Counted from the first letter of the stretch, positions 9,538-18,131 are shown. The stretch is 64,000 nucleotides of DNA from Stenomitos frigidus ULC18 (GCF_003003795.1 NZ_PVWK01000123.1:37638-101637), one strand, 5' to 3'. The notes: generated from the sequence alone by a model not told the origin. Made by a program: numbers and translations.

Positions 9538-9540
9538 GGT

Positions 9541-9626
9541 GATTAGTTTTGAGTTTTGAGTTGATTTGGCGTTCAGCCGTCAGCGGTTAGCACGAGGGTT
9601 TTGAGTTACGAGATTTGAGTGGCAAG
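9541..9626. repeat. TTTTGAG and GTCAGCG heptamer repeats in a gene spacer
   Basis: Between the DUF2330 gene and the RnfD-like gene are GTTTTGAGTTTTGAG, a short AGCCGTCAGCGG-type unit and a further GTTTTGAG copy. Both heptamer families recur through the window and are of the short tandem repeat kind known from filamentous cyanobacteria. Confidence 0.65.
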
Positions 9627-10667
9627 TACAGTCATTTCTTGCTCCTCTGTTCCCCCTGCGCTTTCTACTGCCTCCATTCCCTCCGCGCCCTTCCCAAGAG
9701 ACTCACCCCAAACAAAGCGATCGGCAGGAAACAAGGCATCAATCAGAATGCTGAGGGGTGCCAGCGCGAAGAGTGCCCAGAAGACAGCAGTCGAAAGGAA
9801 CAGGTAGTTGCGCAGGGAAAACGTGAGCAGCGCGATCGCCATTGCCCAAAGCACTCGTCCAATCCGGGCATTCGGAATGGTGCGCGGGTCAGTGATCATA
9901 AACAGGGAAAACATCAACAGCGAGCCACTCATCAAGCGATGCGCCCATACATCCCACGTCCAGCCCAGCAAGACGTTGCGAACGGCCTCCAGAACGGCAT
10001 AGCTGCCCAGAAACGCCACCGTCGTATCCCACCGACCGACTCGCCCCACAACTAAACCACCACAGCTTAAAAACATCAGTGCGTACCAGCCTTCTTCACC
10101 CCATTGCCCTGGCGACACCCACGCATCTGGCGCAAGCGTGAGTGCGGTCACAATGCCAAAGTTGCCGGGATTAAAGACATGCTTCCCGTTTACCCGGATG
10201 AGAAACTTGCTGGCGATCGCCGCTACACACGCCAAAACTATCGTGCTGTAGTGATCGGCGCGAACCAGGATGCTCAGCCCCAATGAGGTGACGAGGGCAC
10301 TGGGGAGAGAGGAGAGGAAGGAGGAAGGAGGGATGAAGGATGAGGGATGAAGGATGAAGGATGAAGTTTTGAGTTTTGAGTTTTGAGTTTCGAGTTTTGA
10401 GTTTTGAGTAGTGCTTTGCGCTGCTGCGCTAGAGAGTTCAGAGTGATCGCTGACGGCTGACGGCTGACCGCTGACCGCTGACCGCTGATGGCTGACCGCT
10501 ATCATCACCCACTGCGTTGTCACACAGGTTGCGATCGCCACTGCAATCATGGTCGGTTGTAGCGTCCAATCGCGTGTCCCCAAACCCACAACCAGAAAAA
10601 GCCCCAGGAAGAGAATTTGATACGTGCGGGCATCATTCCATACGCGGGTATCATTCCATAACAGCAT
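9606..10667 (-). CDS. RnfD/NqrB-like integral membrane protein with a repeat-derived insert
   Basis: A 353-residue polytopic membrane protein with 8 or so hydrophobic segments. The F-N-P-G-N-F-G-I block and the D-P-R-T-I-P-N-A-R-I-G motif are typical of the RnfD/NqrB/RnfE family, membrane subunits of ion-translocating electron transport complexes that bind FMN and riboflavin. No other rnf genes are nearby; stand-alone RnfD-like proteins beside DUF2330 proteins are the context here. Residues about 56-113 are not family sequence but translated heptamer repeats (SAVSGQPSAVSD, TQNSKLETQNSKLKT, SSFILHPSSF), inserted in frame between early membrane segments. The first codons are themselves a near duplication (WNDTRV/WNDART). 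GAGGG precedes the ATG. Whether the protein still works is unclear. Confidence 0.8.
   Translation of the reverse strand: MLLWNDTRVWNDARTYQILFLGLFLVVGLGTRDWTLQPTMIAVAIATCVTTQWVMIAVSHQRSAVSGQPSAVSDHSELSSAAAQSTTQNSKLETQNSKLKTSSFILHPSSFIPPSSFLSSLPSALVTSLGLSILVRADHYSTIVLACVAAIASKFLIRVNGKHVFNPGNFGIVTALTLAPDAWVSPGQWGEEGWYALMFLSCGGLVVGRVGRWDTTVAFLGSYAVLEAVRNVLLGWTWDVWAHRLMSGSLLMFSLFMITDPRTIPNARIGRVLWAMAIALLTFSLRNYLFLSTAVFWALFALAPLSILIDALFPADRFVWGESLGKGAEGMEAVESAGGTEEQEMTVLATQIS
10330..10502. repeat. Composite heptamer-repeat tract inside the RnfD-like gene
   Basis: About 170 bases hold GGATGAA units (10331-10365), TTTTGAG units (10367-10409) and CGCTGAC/GGCTGAC units (10448-10500). The total keeps the reading frame open. 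The same units occur in at least eight intergenic places in this window. Confidence 0.85.
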
Positions 10668-10863
10668 CGACAGCCCTCAGTGAAGAACGTTGGATGGCTG
10701 CTATTATGACTTTGTTAAAAAGAAATCCCTGAATCGTTACAAATTAAGTAACACGTTGGGTAACAAAAATTGGCATTGCGGCGTTGCAAGATGAATGGCG
10801 TAGGTAGGGACGCACGGCTGTGCGCCTGTATGGGGAATGCAGGAGTGATTAAAGGCTTGTTCC

Positions 10864-11928
10864 TTACTCCGATCGCTCAACAACATTCTCCAAAGGGTCG
10901 TCCAGTAAGGGGGCCGTCTCCGCCCGCACCGATCGCATCCAGGCGGCAATCATACCCGCAATGGGAATCGCAAGAAACACTCCCAACAAACCCGCGACTC
11001 GCTCACCAATAAACAAAGCCAGAAACAAAAGTACTGGATTGAGTTCCAACGCATCTCCCATGACTTTGGGATGCACAATATTGTCTTGAATTTGTTGGAG
11101 TACGACGCAGGCAATGACTACTTTGAGGGCGATCGCGCCCCCTTGAGACGCCAGAACCAGTAAGGTGATGATCACAACTCCAAGTGTTGCCCCAACGCCA
11201 GGAATGGCATCAAGTACGCCAACAATCACCGCCAGAATCAGTGCATAGTGAATGCCTAAAAGCGAAAAGACAAGGAACGTAGCGATCGAGAGAAACAGCA
11301 TCAACAGCAGTTGCCCACGCAAGAAGCCAAGAAAACTGTGTCGGAAGGTTTGGGCAAAACGATCGCGAGACGCTACAGGTACCAGCTTGAGCAATAGCTG
11401 CCACAGCTTTTCACCATCAATCAGCATATAGAGACTGATGACTGCCCCAAAAATGCCAGTAAAGACGCTGGAAAAGATGCTTTGCACAATGCCTAAGCCA
11501 GAAGCCAACCCTGTTTGCAGCGTTCCGATGACGTTACTGAGATCCAATTGGTTGAGCAAGTCTCGGAAGGGCAGGAAGGTTGGCTGCTTCAACGCCTCTT
11601 TCAGCTGAGTTAGCAATCCTTGTCCCTGATTCAGCACTTCCAAGCCGACAAGCGTGATCAACCCCAGCAGTAAGGCAACGGCTCCGATGAAGGTGAGCGC
11701 GATCGCCAACCCTCTGGGGATAAAGCGCTCTAGCCAAGCCACCGGATAGTTTAAGAGTGCGGCAAAAATGCCTGCAGCGGTAAAAAGGGCGATCGTGCCA
11801 TAGAAATAATTAATCAGCAGGACAGTGACCCAACCACAACCAAACAGCAACAGGTAGTGGAGCAGCGTAGAGTTACTGAAGGTTTGCCATAGTTGAGCCA
11901 AGGGCTGGGATGAGGGTGGCGGACGCAT
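10864..11928 (-). CDS. AI-2E family transporter (PerM/YdgG-type permease)
   Basis: A 354-residue membrane protein of the AI-2E transporter (UPF0118) family. It shows the expected pattern: two or three N-terminal hydrophobic segments (LLHYLLLFGCGWVTVLLINY; FTAAGIFAALLNYPVAWLER), a soluble middle loop, then a C-terminal bundle with L-D-A-I-P-G-V-G-A-T-L-G-V and V-H-P-K-V-M-G-D-A-L-E-L-N-P-V, both diagnostic. Members have been linked to autoinducer-2 export, Na+/H+ exchange or general permease roles, so the substrate is open. It stands alone between the RnfD-like gene and an AraC regulator, all leftward. The start at 11928 begins MRPPPSSQPLAQLW. Confidence 0.88.
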   Translation of the reverse strand: MRPPPSSQPLAQLWQTFSNSTLLHYLLLFGCGWVTVLLINYFYGTIALFTAAGIFAALLNYPVAWLERFIPRGLAIALTFIGAVALLLGLITLVGLEVLNQGQGLLTQLKEALKQPTFLPFRDLLNQLDLSNVIGTLQTGLASGLGIVQSIFSSVFTGIFGAVISLYMLIDGEKLWQLLLKLVPVASRDRFAQTFRHSFLGFLRGQLLLMLFLSIATFLVFSLLGIHYALILAVIVGVLDAIPGVGATLGVVIITLLVLASQGGAIALKVVIACVVLQQIQDNIVHPKVMGDALELNPVLLFLALFIGERVAGLLGVFLAIPIAGMIAAWMRSVRAETAPLLDDPLENVVERSE

Positions 11929-12081
11929 GGTATGTGGCGATAGGTGAATGGCAATGGGTGCATAGAGTTGAGTATCTCAGACCCAAGACCTTTCTGAAAG
12001 CACACCTATATGGCAGCAATGGCCGCTTCAGCTCATAAGCTATAGCATCCATAACGCTCTCAATCATGCAAGCAGGGTCAT

Positions 12082-12972
12082 TTAATTCGCTCTGTAGGCG
12101 GTCGGCGTCATGGCTGTCCATTGCCGGAACTGTTTGCTCAGATGACTGTGGCTACTGAATCCACACAAAAGGGCAATATCCAAAATTGATTGGTCGGTTT
12201 GTTTCAACAGTTGCTTTGCCCGTTCAATCCGTTGCCGCAGTAGGTACTGATGAGGCGGTGTGCCGATCGATTGCTTAAACAAATGGCTGAAATGAAACTG
12301 GCTCATGCCTAGCAATGACGCTAAATCTGCAAGTTTAATGTCTTGATCCAGATGGTCATTGATGTACTCCAACACTTGCAACAGTTGACGCTCAGGCAAA
12401 CCACCCTCGTAAGTGACAAGGTGAGGTTTAGACACCGCATACTGTCTTAGCAAATGCACTGCCAGGACGTTTGCCAGCGATTCAATATAAAGCCTGCCAC
12501 CTAAATTTTCGTGCTGGAGTTCGGCAAACAGCATCATGCCGATCGCCTCAATCTGTGGGTCACGAGTCCGAAATTCGGGCATTAATTCAAGGCGATCGGG
12601 ATTGATGTCAATGGTTTCTGTTGCAACGCGTTGGATAAACCGAGACGTCAGGCGAATCTGCAAGTAGTGGTCAGCACTATCCCAACGAGCAAAAAACGGC
12701 ATCTTGGCAGGCGTGATAGAAATATCGCCTTTCCCATACAGTCCTGCGTAGGTCTTGCCTCCTCTGATCTGCAGCAAACGGACTGGACGCGGTGCAAGAG
12801 ACAAACAAATCGCATGTTCATCGCTGTAGTGCGCGCTTCCCTCACCGGCAGGATGTTGAAATTGCTCGACCAAAATATTTTCCCAACCGTGCGTTCGGCT
12901 AGATAAGACGGGTAGGCACATTGATTCAGTTGCATGAGTGGCGGGAGTCTTCATCAGGCAGACCCAAGGCAT
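12082..12972 (-). CDS. AraC family transcriptional regulator
   Basis: A 296-residue regulator. The last 100 residues hold the two helix-turn-helix units of AraC/XylS proteins: LADLASLLGMSQFHFSHLFK, then the spacer helix R-Q-R-I-E-R-A-K-Q-L-L and the second unit I-A-L-L-C-G-F-S-S-H-S-H-L-S-K-Q-F-R-Q with closing T-P-T-A-Y-R. The N-terminal 180 residues are a ligand- or partner-sensing region that I cannot assign. It is transcribed away from the azoreductase gene at 13151 with a 178-base shared upstream region, so it probably controls azoR, itself, or both. A second in-frame ATG (12954) is possible; neither has a clear ribosome site. Confidence 0.88.
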   Translation of the reverse strand: MPWVCLMKTPATHATESMCLPVLSSRTHGWENILVEQFQHPAGEGSAHYSDEHAICLSLAPRPVRLLQIRGGKTYAGLYGKGDISITPAKMPFFARWDSADHYLQIRLTSRFIQRVATETIDINPDRLELMPEFRTRDPQIEAIGMMLFAELQHENLGGRLYIESLANVLAVHLLRQYAVSKPHLVTYEGGLPERQLLQVLEYINDHLDQDIKLADLASLLGMSQFHFSHLFKQSIGTPPHQYLLRQRIERAKQLLKQTDQSILDIALLCGFSSHSHLSKQFRQWTAMTPTAYRAN

Positions 12973-13150
12973 TTAGTTTTGATTGTACCGAACTCACGCC
13001 ATTTAGCTTGATCCTGTTGTCTCACCTTCAGGGAAACATCCGCTACACCACCTGCAAATCGATCGCAAGATTTTGATAGTGACACAGGAATCAGATAGCC
13101 CAACAGAAGTAAGTTTCCTATGCTGAACGAGTCATTAATCAGGAGGAACT

Positions 13151-13792
13151 ATGGTACACATTCTGCAGATTGATTCCAGTCCAAGAGGCGAGCGATCGCA
13201 CTCTCGCCGTATGACCAGAGAGTTTGTGGAGCGGTGGAAGCAAGCCCATCCTACCGACACGGTCACCTATCGGGATGTTGGTCGTCACCCTGTGCCACAT
13301 GTGGATGAACCGTGGATTGCAGCCGCGTACACTCAACAACCAGAGTTGTTAACCCCACAGCTCCAAGAGGCCATTCGCATCAGTGATCAGTTGGTGGATG
13401 AATTCTTAGCGGCGGATGTCTATGTCATCGGCATTCCTATGTACAATTTCAGCATTCCCAGTACGTTCAAAGCGTATATTGATCAGATTGTGCGTCCGGG
13501 ACGAACTTTTGCGTTGGAGCCAGAGAATACCGCATGCCCTTACCAACCGCTTGTATTGGGCAAGAAAATGGTGATCATTACGGCACGAGGGGATTCTGGT
13601 TTTGAACCCGGTGGTCGCAACGAGAAGATGAATCATCAAGACCCCTATTTAAGAACGATCTTTGAGTTTATGGGCATCACTGCTATCACCTTTATTCATG
13701 TTGAGAATGATGAATTAGGTGGTAAAAGTTTGGCGCAATCGATCGCCTCTGCCCGTGACCAGGTGGCTCAACTCGTGGGGCAGCCGTTGTGA
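13151..13792 (+). CDS. azoR: FMN-dependent NADH:quinone oxidoreductase / azoreductase
   Basis: A 213-residue flavodoxin-fold enzyme of the AzoR family. It begins VHILQIDSSPRGERSHSRRM (FMN phosphate loop), has P-M-Y-N-F-S-I-P-S-T-F-K-A-Y-I-D at about residue 95-110 and the I-T-A-R-G-D-S-G-F isoalloxazine-contact loop. These homodimers use FMN and NADH to reduce quinones by two electrons and azo bonds, guarding against quinone and electrophile stress. AGGAGGA stands 4 bases before the ATG. The divergent AraC gene is the likely regulator. Length matches the family (about 200). Confidence 0.9.
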   Translation: MVHILQIDSSPRGERSHSRRMTREFVERWKQAHPTDTVTYRDVGRHPVPHVDEPWIAAAYTQQPELLTPQLQEAIRISDQLVDEFLAADVYVIGIPMYNFSIPSTFKAYIDQIVRPGRTFALEPENTACPYQPLVLGKKMVIITARGDSGFEPGGRNEKMNHQDPYLRTIFEFMGITAITFIHVENDELGGKSLAQSIASARDQVAQLVGQPL

Positions 13793-14002
13793 TCCGCTTT
13801 CATCTGCTTTTGCTGCAAAAGCAGTCAGTCGTAGGAGTCGGTTGGGACGATAGGCTACTGGTGAAGCGATCGCTTCACGACAAAACCAATCTCTTAGACC
13901 AATTTAATTTAATCCACAATCCTTATTAAGCGTGGCGATCGCTTGTTCGCTAATTTGTTCATGCAAGACCATAACGTTGAGCGGTAATCCGAAGGAGGCT
14001 TG

Positions 14003-14491
14003 ATGACCAGTACAACCCACTCACTTTTCGCCTTGAAGCTTTTTTCAGCCTTAGGCTGCGGGCTGGCAGCCGGAGTCTTCTTCGCCTTCTCCTCTTTCGT
14101 GATGAGCGCTCTTGCCCGCTTGCAGCCAGCACAGGGCATTGCCGCCATGCAGTCGATCAATATTACGGTGATCAATCCGTTATTTATGATCGTGCTGTTT
14201 GGCACGGCGGCAGCTTGTCTCTTTCTGGCGGTTGCCTCGCTGTTAAAGTGGCAGCAACCGGGTGCCGCCTACTGGCTGGTTGGCAGTCTGCTCTATCTTT
14301 TCGGCACCATTCTCGTGACGATGATATGCAATGTGCCGCTCAATGAGGCGCTGGCGATCGTCCAAGCAGACAGCACTGATGGCGCCAACCTATGGAGCAA
14401 CTATCTTGCTAATTGGACGTTTTGGAATCACGTTCGGACGGTCGCATCACTCGCCGCTGCCGCTACATTTACGATCGCGCTGGGTCGATGA
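14003..14491 (+). CDS. DUF1772 (anthrone oxygenase-like) membrane protein
   Basis: A 162-residue membrane protein with four hydrophobic segments (about 9-33, 55-79, 85-106, 138-158). The N-terminal G-L-A-A-G-V-F-F-A-F-S-S-F-V-M-S-A-L pattern and the later N-V-P-L-N and W-x-x-W-N-H-V-R-T elements fit DUF1772, a family related to fungal anthrone oxygenases. In bacteria these are usually uncharacterised. The ATG at 14003 follows GAAGGAGG closely. It opens a rightward run with ArsR and SRPBCC genes, a common bacterial neighbourhood, suggesting joint horizontal movement or control. Confidence 0.8.
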   Translation: MTSTTHSLFALKLFSALGCGLAAGVFFAFSSFVMSALARLQPAQGIAAMQSINITVINPLFMIVLFGTAAACLFLAVASLLKWQQPGAAYWLVGSLLYLFGTILVTMICNVPLNEALAIVQADSTDGANLWSNYLANWTFWNHVRTVASLAAAATFTIALGR

Positions 14492-14571
14492 CGGATCGAT
14501 AAAATCAGGACTTGACATTCCTGGATAGTACATTTAACCTATTATTTAATTAACTGCACGGTTAAATATAG

Positions 14572-14916
14572 ATGTCGACCGATCAACTGAGCGTCACTTT
14601 TGCCGCCCTTGCTGATCCCACACGGCGCGCGATCCTGGCTCATCTTGCCAGGGGTGAGGCGTCGGTCACTGAATTGGCGAAACCTTTCCAGATGAGCCTT
14701 CCGGCCATTTCCAAGCATCTCAAGGTGCTGGAGCGTGCCCAACTGATCACACGCGGTCGGGAAGCGCAATGGCGACCCTGTCAGATCAAAGCAGACTCAC
14801 TCAAGGATGCGGCTGAGTGGCTTGAGTCCTATCGGCAATTCTGGGAGGAGCGGTTCGATCGGCTGGATGATTACCTGCACGAATTACAAACTCAGGAGAA
14901 ATATGATGACCCATAG
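14572..14916 (+). CDS. ArsR/SmtB-family winged-helix repressor
   Basis: A 114-residue ArsR-type regulator. The start A-A-L-A-D-P-T-R-R-A-I-L-A-H-L-A-R-G and the recognition helix region S-L-P-A-I-S-K-H-L-K-V-L-E-R-A-Q-L-I are classic for the winged-helix subfamily lacking metal-binding cysteines (no C-x-C near the alpha3 helix). It overlaps the next gene, an AHSA1-type SRPBCC protein, by 14 bases, so the two are translationally coupled; in this widespread pair the regulator is thought to respond to a small ligand or partner rather than metal. It ends EKYDDP. Confidence 0.9.
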   Translation: MSTDQLSVTFAALADPTRRAILAHLARGEASVTELAKPFQMSLPAISKHLKVLERAQLITRGREAQWRPCQIKADSLKDAAEWLESYRQFWEERFDRLDDYLHELQTQEKYDDP

Positions 14917-15400
14917 CAATAGTTTGGGGACTCAAGACGATCGCACGCTTGTGATCACCCGTATCTTCAATGCGCCGCTTGAACTGTTCTATCAGGTCTG
15001 GACCCAACCGGAACACATCGCACAATGGTGGGGGCCTAAAGGCTTTACAACCCGTGTAGAGGCGCTAGATCTAACGCCAGGTGGCCAGTGGCGCTACGTC
15101 ATGATTGGGCCAGATGGCACAGAATACCCGGTCAAAGGCGTCTTTAGCGAAATTGTGCCCTTTGAACGCATTGTCACCAGTGATGAATTTGATGAAGGTT
15201 TCGAAGAGGTTGTGAAGGTTGATTTACCGCAGGGAATAGTTATGACGGCACTTTTTGAAGCGTTGGGCAGCAAGACCAAACTCACGCTCCAGATCGTGCA
15301 TGCGTCTGCTGACGATCGCCGGAAACATGAGGAAATGGGAGTGATCGGTGGGTGGAACTCCAGCTTCGACTGCCTAGACGAGTACTTAGTGACTCTGTAA
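14903..15400 (+). CDS. SRPBCC / AHSA1-like protein
   Basis: A 165-residue START-fold protein (SRPBCC superfamily, Activator of Hsp90 ATPase 1-like branch). Motifs: L-V-I-T-R-I-F-N-A-P-L-E-L-F-Y-Q-V-W-T-Q-P near the N-terminus, W-W-G-P-K-G-F, G-G-Q-W-R-Y and the C-terminal G-W-N-S-S-F-D-C-L-D-E-Y-L. The fold encloses a hydrophobic ligand pocket; bacterial members beside ArsR genes have no firm function. The start at 14903 follows CAGGAGAA and overlaps the ArsR stop, showing coupling. It resembles the protein at 15742-16218, likely a paralogue. Confidence 0.87.
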   Translation: MMTHSNSLGTQDDRTLVITRIFNAPLELFYQVWTQPEHIAQWWGPKGFTTRVEALDLTPGGQWRYVMIGPDGTEYPVKGVFSEIVPFERIVTSDEFDEGFEEVVKVDLPQGIVMTALFEALGSKTKLTLQIVHASADDRRKHEEMGVIGGWNSSFDCLDEYLVTL

Positions 15401-15455
15401 AGCCTACGTTCCTCAGAACAGATTGTGCACACTATCAAGGAAACTGGAGCCACTA

Positions 15456-15578
15456 TGGACTTGTTAAAAAATAACTGCATACGTTTGGATTAGCGATCAG
15501 CTGTCAGCTATCAGCTTTTCTCTAATGGCTGACCGCTGACGGCTGACCGCTACAGTCCATGACGTTATTTCTTTACAG
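15456..15578 (+). repeat. MITE-like element, copy A
   Basis: A 123-bp element starting TGGACTTGTTAAAAA and ending TTATTTCTTTACAG. Its outer 45 bases on the left and 30 on the right match the element at 18649-18757 in inverted orientation, with about three differences. The ends are imperfect inverted repeats of each other (TTGTTAAAAAATAAC against CTGTAAAGAAATAAC). The middle holds GCTGACC/AGCGATC heptamers that can fold back around TTTTCTCTAA. It codes for nothing visible. Confidence 0.75.
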
Positions 15579-15741
15579 CCCCTGTTCAGAGCCATCGAAA
15601 CGAGTCATGGACGCCATACTTCAAATGGACAAGCTTGATATTGACACGTTGGTGCGTGCCTACGAACAACCATGATTGAAGCTCTGGATAGCCTTGCTGC
15701 ATATCCGGTATGAATCTGTACTGCAATTTGGGAGAAAGCAA

Positions 15742-16218
15742 ATGAACCCAACAACCAATGATGTGGCGACTCGATCATTAGATCAGGAGCTTGTGATCAC
15801 ACGTGTATTTGATGCACCACGCAGCCTCTTATTCAAGGTTTGGACAGAGCGTGAGCACCTGATGCACTGGTGTGCGCCACGCAATTTCACAATCCCGTTC
15901 GCCGAGGCAGACTTCCGGCCGGGTGGTGCTTGGCGCACCTGCCTGCGATCGCCGGAAGGTAAAGACTACTGGGTGCAGGGCATCTATCGCGAGATTGTCG
16001 AGCCAGAACGCCTTGTCTTTACCCATGCGTGGGAGGACGAAGACGGTAAGTCTGGTCATACAACGATCGTGACGGTAACATTCACAGACCGTGATGCCAA
16101 GACAACGCTGACATTCCATCAAGCGCTCTTTGAGTCCGTTGAAGGACGTGATGCACATCGATCGGGCTGGTCTGAATGCTTGGATTGTCTTGAAGCGTAT
16201 CTGGCAACGGTTGATTAA
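15742..16218 (+). CDS. SRPBCC / AHSA1-like protein (second copy)
   Basis: A 158-residue START-fold protein close in plan to the one at 14903-15400: L-V-I-T-R-V-F-D-A-P-R-S-L-L-F-K-V-W-T, G-G-A-W-R-T, and the ending G-W-S-E-C-L-D-C-L-E-A-Y-L. The shared outline points to a duplication within this cluster. The ATG at 15742 follows GGGAGAAAGCAA; an upstream in-frame start at 15676 would add 22 residues lacking family similarity. It is separated from the first copy by the MITE-like element, so insertion may have split an older operon. Ligand unknown. Confidence 0.87.
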   Translation: MNPTTNDVATRSLDQELVITRVFDAPRSLLFKVWTEREHLMHWCAPRNFTIPFAEADFRPGGAWRTCLRSPEGKDYWVQGIYREIVEPERLVFTHAWEDEDGKSGHTTIVTVTFTDRDAKTTLTFHQALFESVEGRDAHRSGWSECLDCLEAYLATVD

Positions 16219-16587
16219 GTCTCGGGTTTGTAGGAGAACATGTGATGTCATCAGCGTTGTGAGAACGGTTGAGGTGTGAGAACAGATGGGTTTGGCATCC
16301 CTTCTCACATCACTCCTGATTGATTCGCTTTGATGAGGTTCTACTGGAGCAAGGTAAAGTTAGTGAACGACCAATTTTACCCGCATCCATCTTTTCCTCT
16401 CACTGTCGTATATGCCTCTCAAATACGCTTAGTGGCAGACACCGCAACTTAATTAGGGCATCCTGCTGAAGTTGAATTTCATGGGTCAACATATATGGTA
16501 AAATTAGTACAATTGAACTATATCTGATGGCGAGAGATATCACTTCACGCGATCGCATCTCTCAATCAATGATCCAAGGAGTACAGC
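16219..16587. other. Intergenic region with short repeats
   Basis: No gene is seen. TGTGAGAAC is repeated at about 16258 and 16276, within a segment that could form a hairpin with a later TTCTCACA. The promoter of the VOC gene at 16588 should lie here, but no confident -35/-10 pair was picked. Confidence 0.35.
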
Positions 16588-16998
16588 ATGAAATTGAATT
16601 CTTACTTGATGTTCAACGGACAATGTGAAAAAGCGTTTAAGTTCTATGAGCAGTGTCTGGGTGGCAAAATCGAAGCAATGATGACCTACGGGGGGTCGCC
16701 CGTGGCAGAGGAAATGTCACCAGAATTGCGCGACAAAATTATGCATGCCAACCTGGTTGTGGGCGACCAAGAGCTGATGGGTTCTGACAGTCCACCTGAG
16801 CTTTACGAAGAAACCAAAGGCTTTTCTGTGTCGATCAATATTAACGATCCAGTCGAAGCAGAGCGTCTATTTCATGCCTTAGCCAAGAACGGAGCGATAC
16901 GGATGCCGATCCAAGAAACCTTTTGGGCTGCCCGTTTTGGGATGCTCGTCGATCAATTTGGCATTCCCTGGATGGTCAACTGCGACAAAGCCGCTTAA
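16588..16998 (+). CDS. VOC family protein, PhnB-like
   Basis: A 136-residue glyoxalase/bleomycin-resistance-fold protein of the PhnB / 3-demethylubiquinone-9 3-methyltransferase-like group. Signature: N-S-Y-L-M-F-N-G-Q-C-E-K-A-F-K-F-Y, Y-G-G-S-P, M-H-A-N-L-V-V-G-D and the closing F-G-M-L-V-D-Q-F-G-I-P-W-M-V-N. Members dimerise with paired beta-alpha-beta-beta-beta modules; many lack known chemistry. AAGGAGT precedes the ATG by 7 bases. It is followed at 60 bases by the DUF1579 gene, so the two probably share a message. Confidence 0.88.
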   Translation: MKLNSYLMFNGQCEKAFKFYEQCLGGKIEAMMTYGGSPVAEEMSPELRDKIMHANLVVGDQELMGSDSPPELYEETKGFSVSININDPVEAERLFHALAKNGAIRMPIQETFWAARFGMLVDQFGIPWMVNCDKAA

Positions 16999-17058
16999 CC
17001 GTTCGATGTACTAAATCGCCAACTGCTGCTAGAAACGTTAAAACAACAGGAGTTAACC

Positions 17059-17541
17059 ATGAAACCCGAACTACAGAGCGAACATCAATGGTTGCAGAAG
17101 CTCGTTGGTGAGTGGACGTATGAGACCGAGGCGAAGATGGGACCGGATCAACCACCTGAAAAATCTACAGGAACTGAGAGTGTGCGATCGCTGGATGGAC
17201 TCTGGATTTTAGGCGAAGGACAAGGCGAGATGCCCGGTTGCGGTACCGTGACCACCTTAGTAACTCTGGGCTATGACCCACAAAAAGAATTATACGTCGG
17301 CACATGGATTGGGTCGATGATGACCTATCTCTGGGTCTATAACGGTGAGCTAGACTCGACAAAAAGGGTTTTGACACTTACCACCGAAGGACCCAGCATG
17401 GCTGATGATGGAAAGATGGTGACGTACAAAGATGTGATCGAATTTAAGAGTGACGATCATCGCGTGCTAACGTCTCATGTGCTGGGCGATGACGGTCAAT
17501 GGCAGGGGTTTATGACGGCAAACTATTGGCGGCAGCCATAG
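17059..17541 (+). CDS. DUF1579 family protein
   Basis: A 160-residue protein with the DUF1579 outline: H-Q-W-L-Q-K-L-V-G-E-W-T-Y at the start, a G-L-W-I-L-G-E-G-Q-G-E-M block, T-L-G-Y-D-P and G-T-W-I-G-S-M-M in the middle, and M-T-A-N-Y-W-R at the end. This is a lipocalin-like beta barrel of unknown role found often beside VOC, ArsR and SRPBCC genes, as here. CAGGAGTTAACC precedes the ATG. Cytoplasmic by absence of signal sequence. Confidence 0.87.
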   Translation: MKPELQSEHQWLQKLVGEWTYETEAKMGPDQPPEKSTGTESVRSLDGLWILGEGQGEMPGCGTVTTLVTLGYDPQKELYVGTWIGSMMTYLWVYNGELDSTKRVLTLTTEGPSMADDGKMVTYKDVIEFKSDDHRVLTSHVLGDDGQWQGFMTANYWRQP

Positions 17542-17616
17542 TGACAGGCCAAAGCTAAAGAGTGTGGAACATAGGAGGCTGAAGTTGATGACATACTATC
17601 GCTCGGAGCTAAGCTC

Positions 17617-18015
17617 ATGACACATGAAGTCGATTGCTTTAGTCTCAGTTCCACCTATGTCGTGCTTGGTGACGATGGTAGCGCCATTCCAGTAGCAGTG
17701 AGTGATCGCTTTTTTGAAGCGCTTGAGCACAAATTTGGTGACTTCAAGGGCAAGAGACTCCTTTCACACTTTACGTTTCATCAAGACTGGGACACTTGGG
17801 AAATGCATCCAGCCGGAGATGAATTTGTTTGTTTGCTGTCTGGACAGGTCGATTTGATTCTGGAGCAAGTGGGAGCCGAAAAGACGGTTCGACTGAGTAC
17901 CCCAGGTTCGTACACCCTTATACCACAGGGTATATGGCATACTGCCAAAGTGCATACGCCCTGCTCCATGCTGTTTATTACTCCCGGTGAAGGCACCCAG
18001 AATCGACCGCTTTAA
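17617..18015 (+). CDS. Cupin domain protein
   Basis: A 132-residue single-domain cupin. The barrel motifs are visible as W-E-M-H-P-A-G-D-E-F-V-C-L-L-S-G (motif 1, with His and Glu ligand positions) and I-P-Q-G-I-W-H-T-A (motif 2 with the second His), separated by about 35 residues. A divalent metal is likely. Such small cupins may be sugar isomerases, dioxygenases or binding proteins; nothing here decides. It has the same orientation as the VOC/DUF1579 genes and is separated by 75 bases. CGGAG is a possible ribosome site. Confidence 0.82.
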   Translation: MTHEVDCFSLSSTYVVLGDDGSAIPVAVSDRFFEALEHKFGDFKGKRLLSHFTFHQDWDTWEMHPAGDEFVCLLSGQVDLILEQVGAEKTVRLSTPGSYTLIPQGIWHTAKVHTPCSMLFITPGEGTQNRPL

Positions 18016-18131
18016 CCCTGTTGCATGGCACTCTACCGTCTCTTGGTATAGCCGTTTTTTGATTCAAATGTGAACTTACACGCGTGTTGATTTTGACCCA
18101 GATTTTAGTCCATCAGATAGAGGGTTCAAAG

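Noticed and set aside
9615..10055. 146-codon forward frame over the RnfD-like gene
   Set aside because: The reverse strand carries clear RnfD motifs; the forward frame has none.
13861..13878. Perfect 18-bp palindrome GTGAAGCGATCGCTTCAC
   Set aside because: It is centred on a HIP1 GCGATCGC site, which occurs very often in this genome; no further evidence for an operator.
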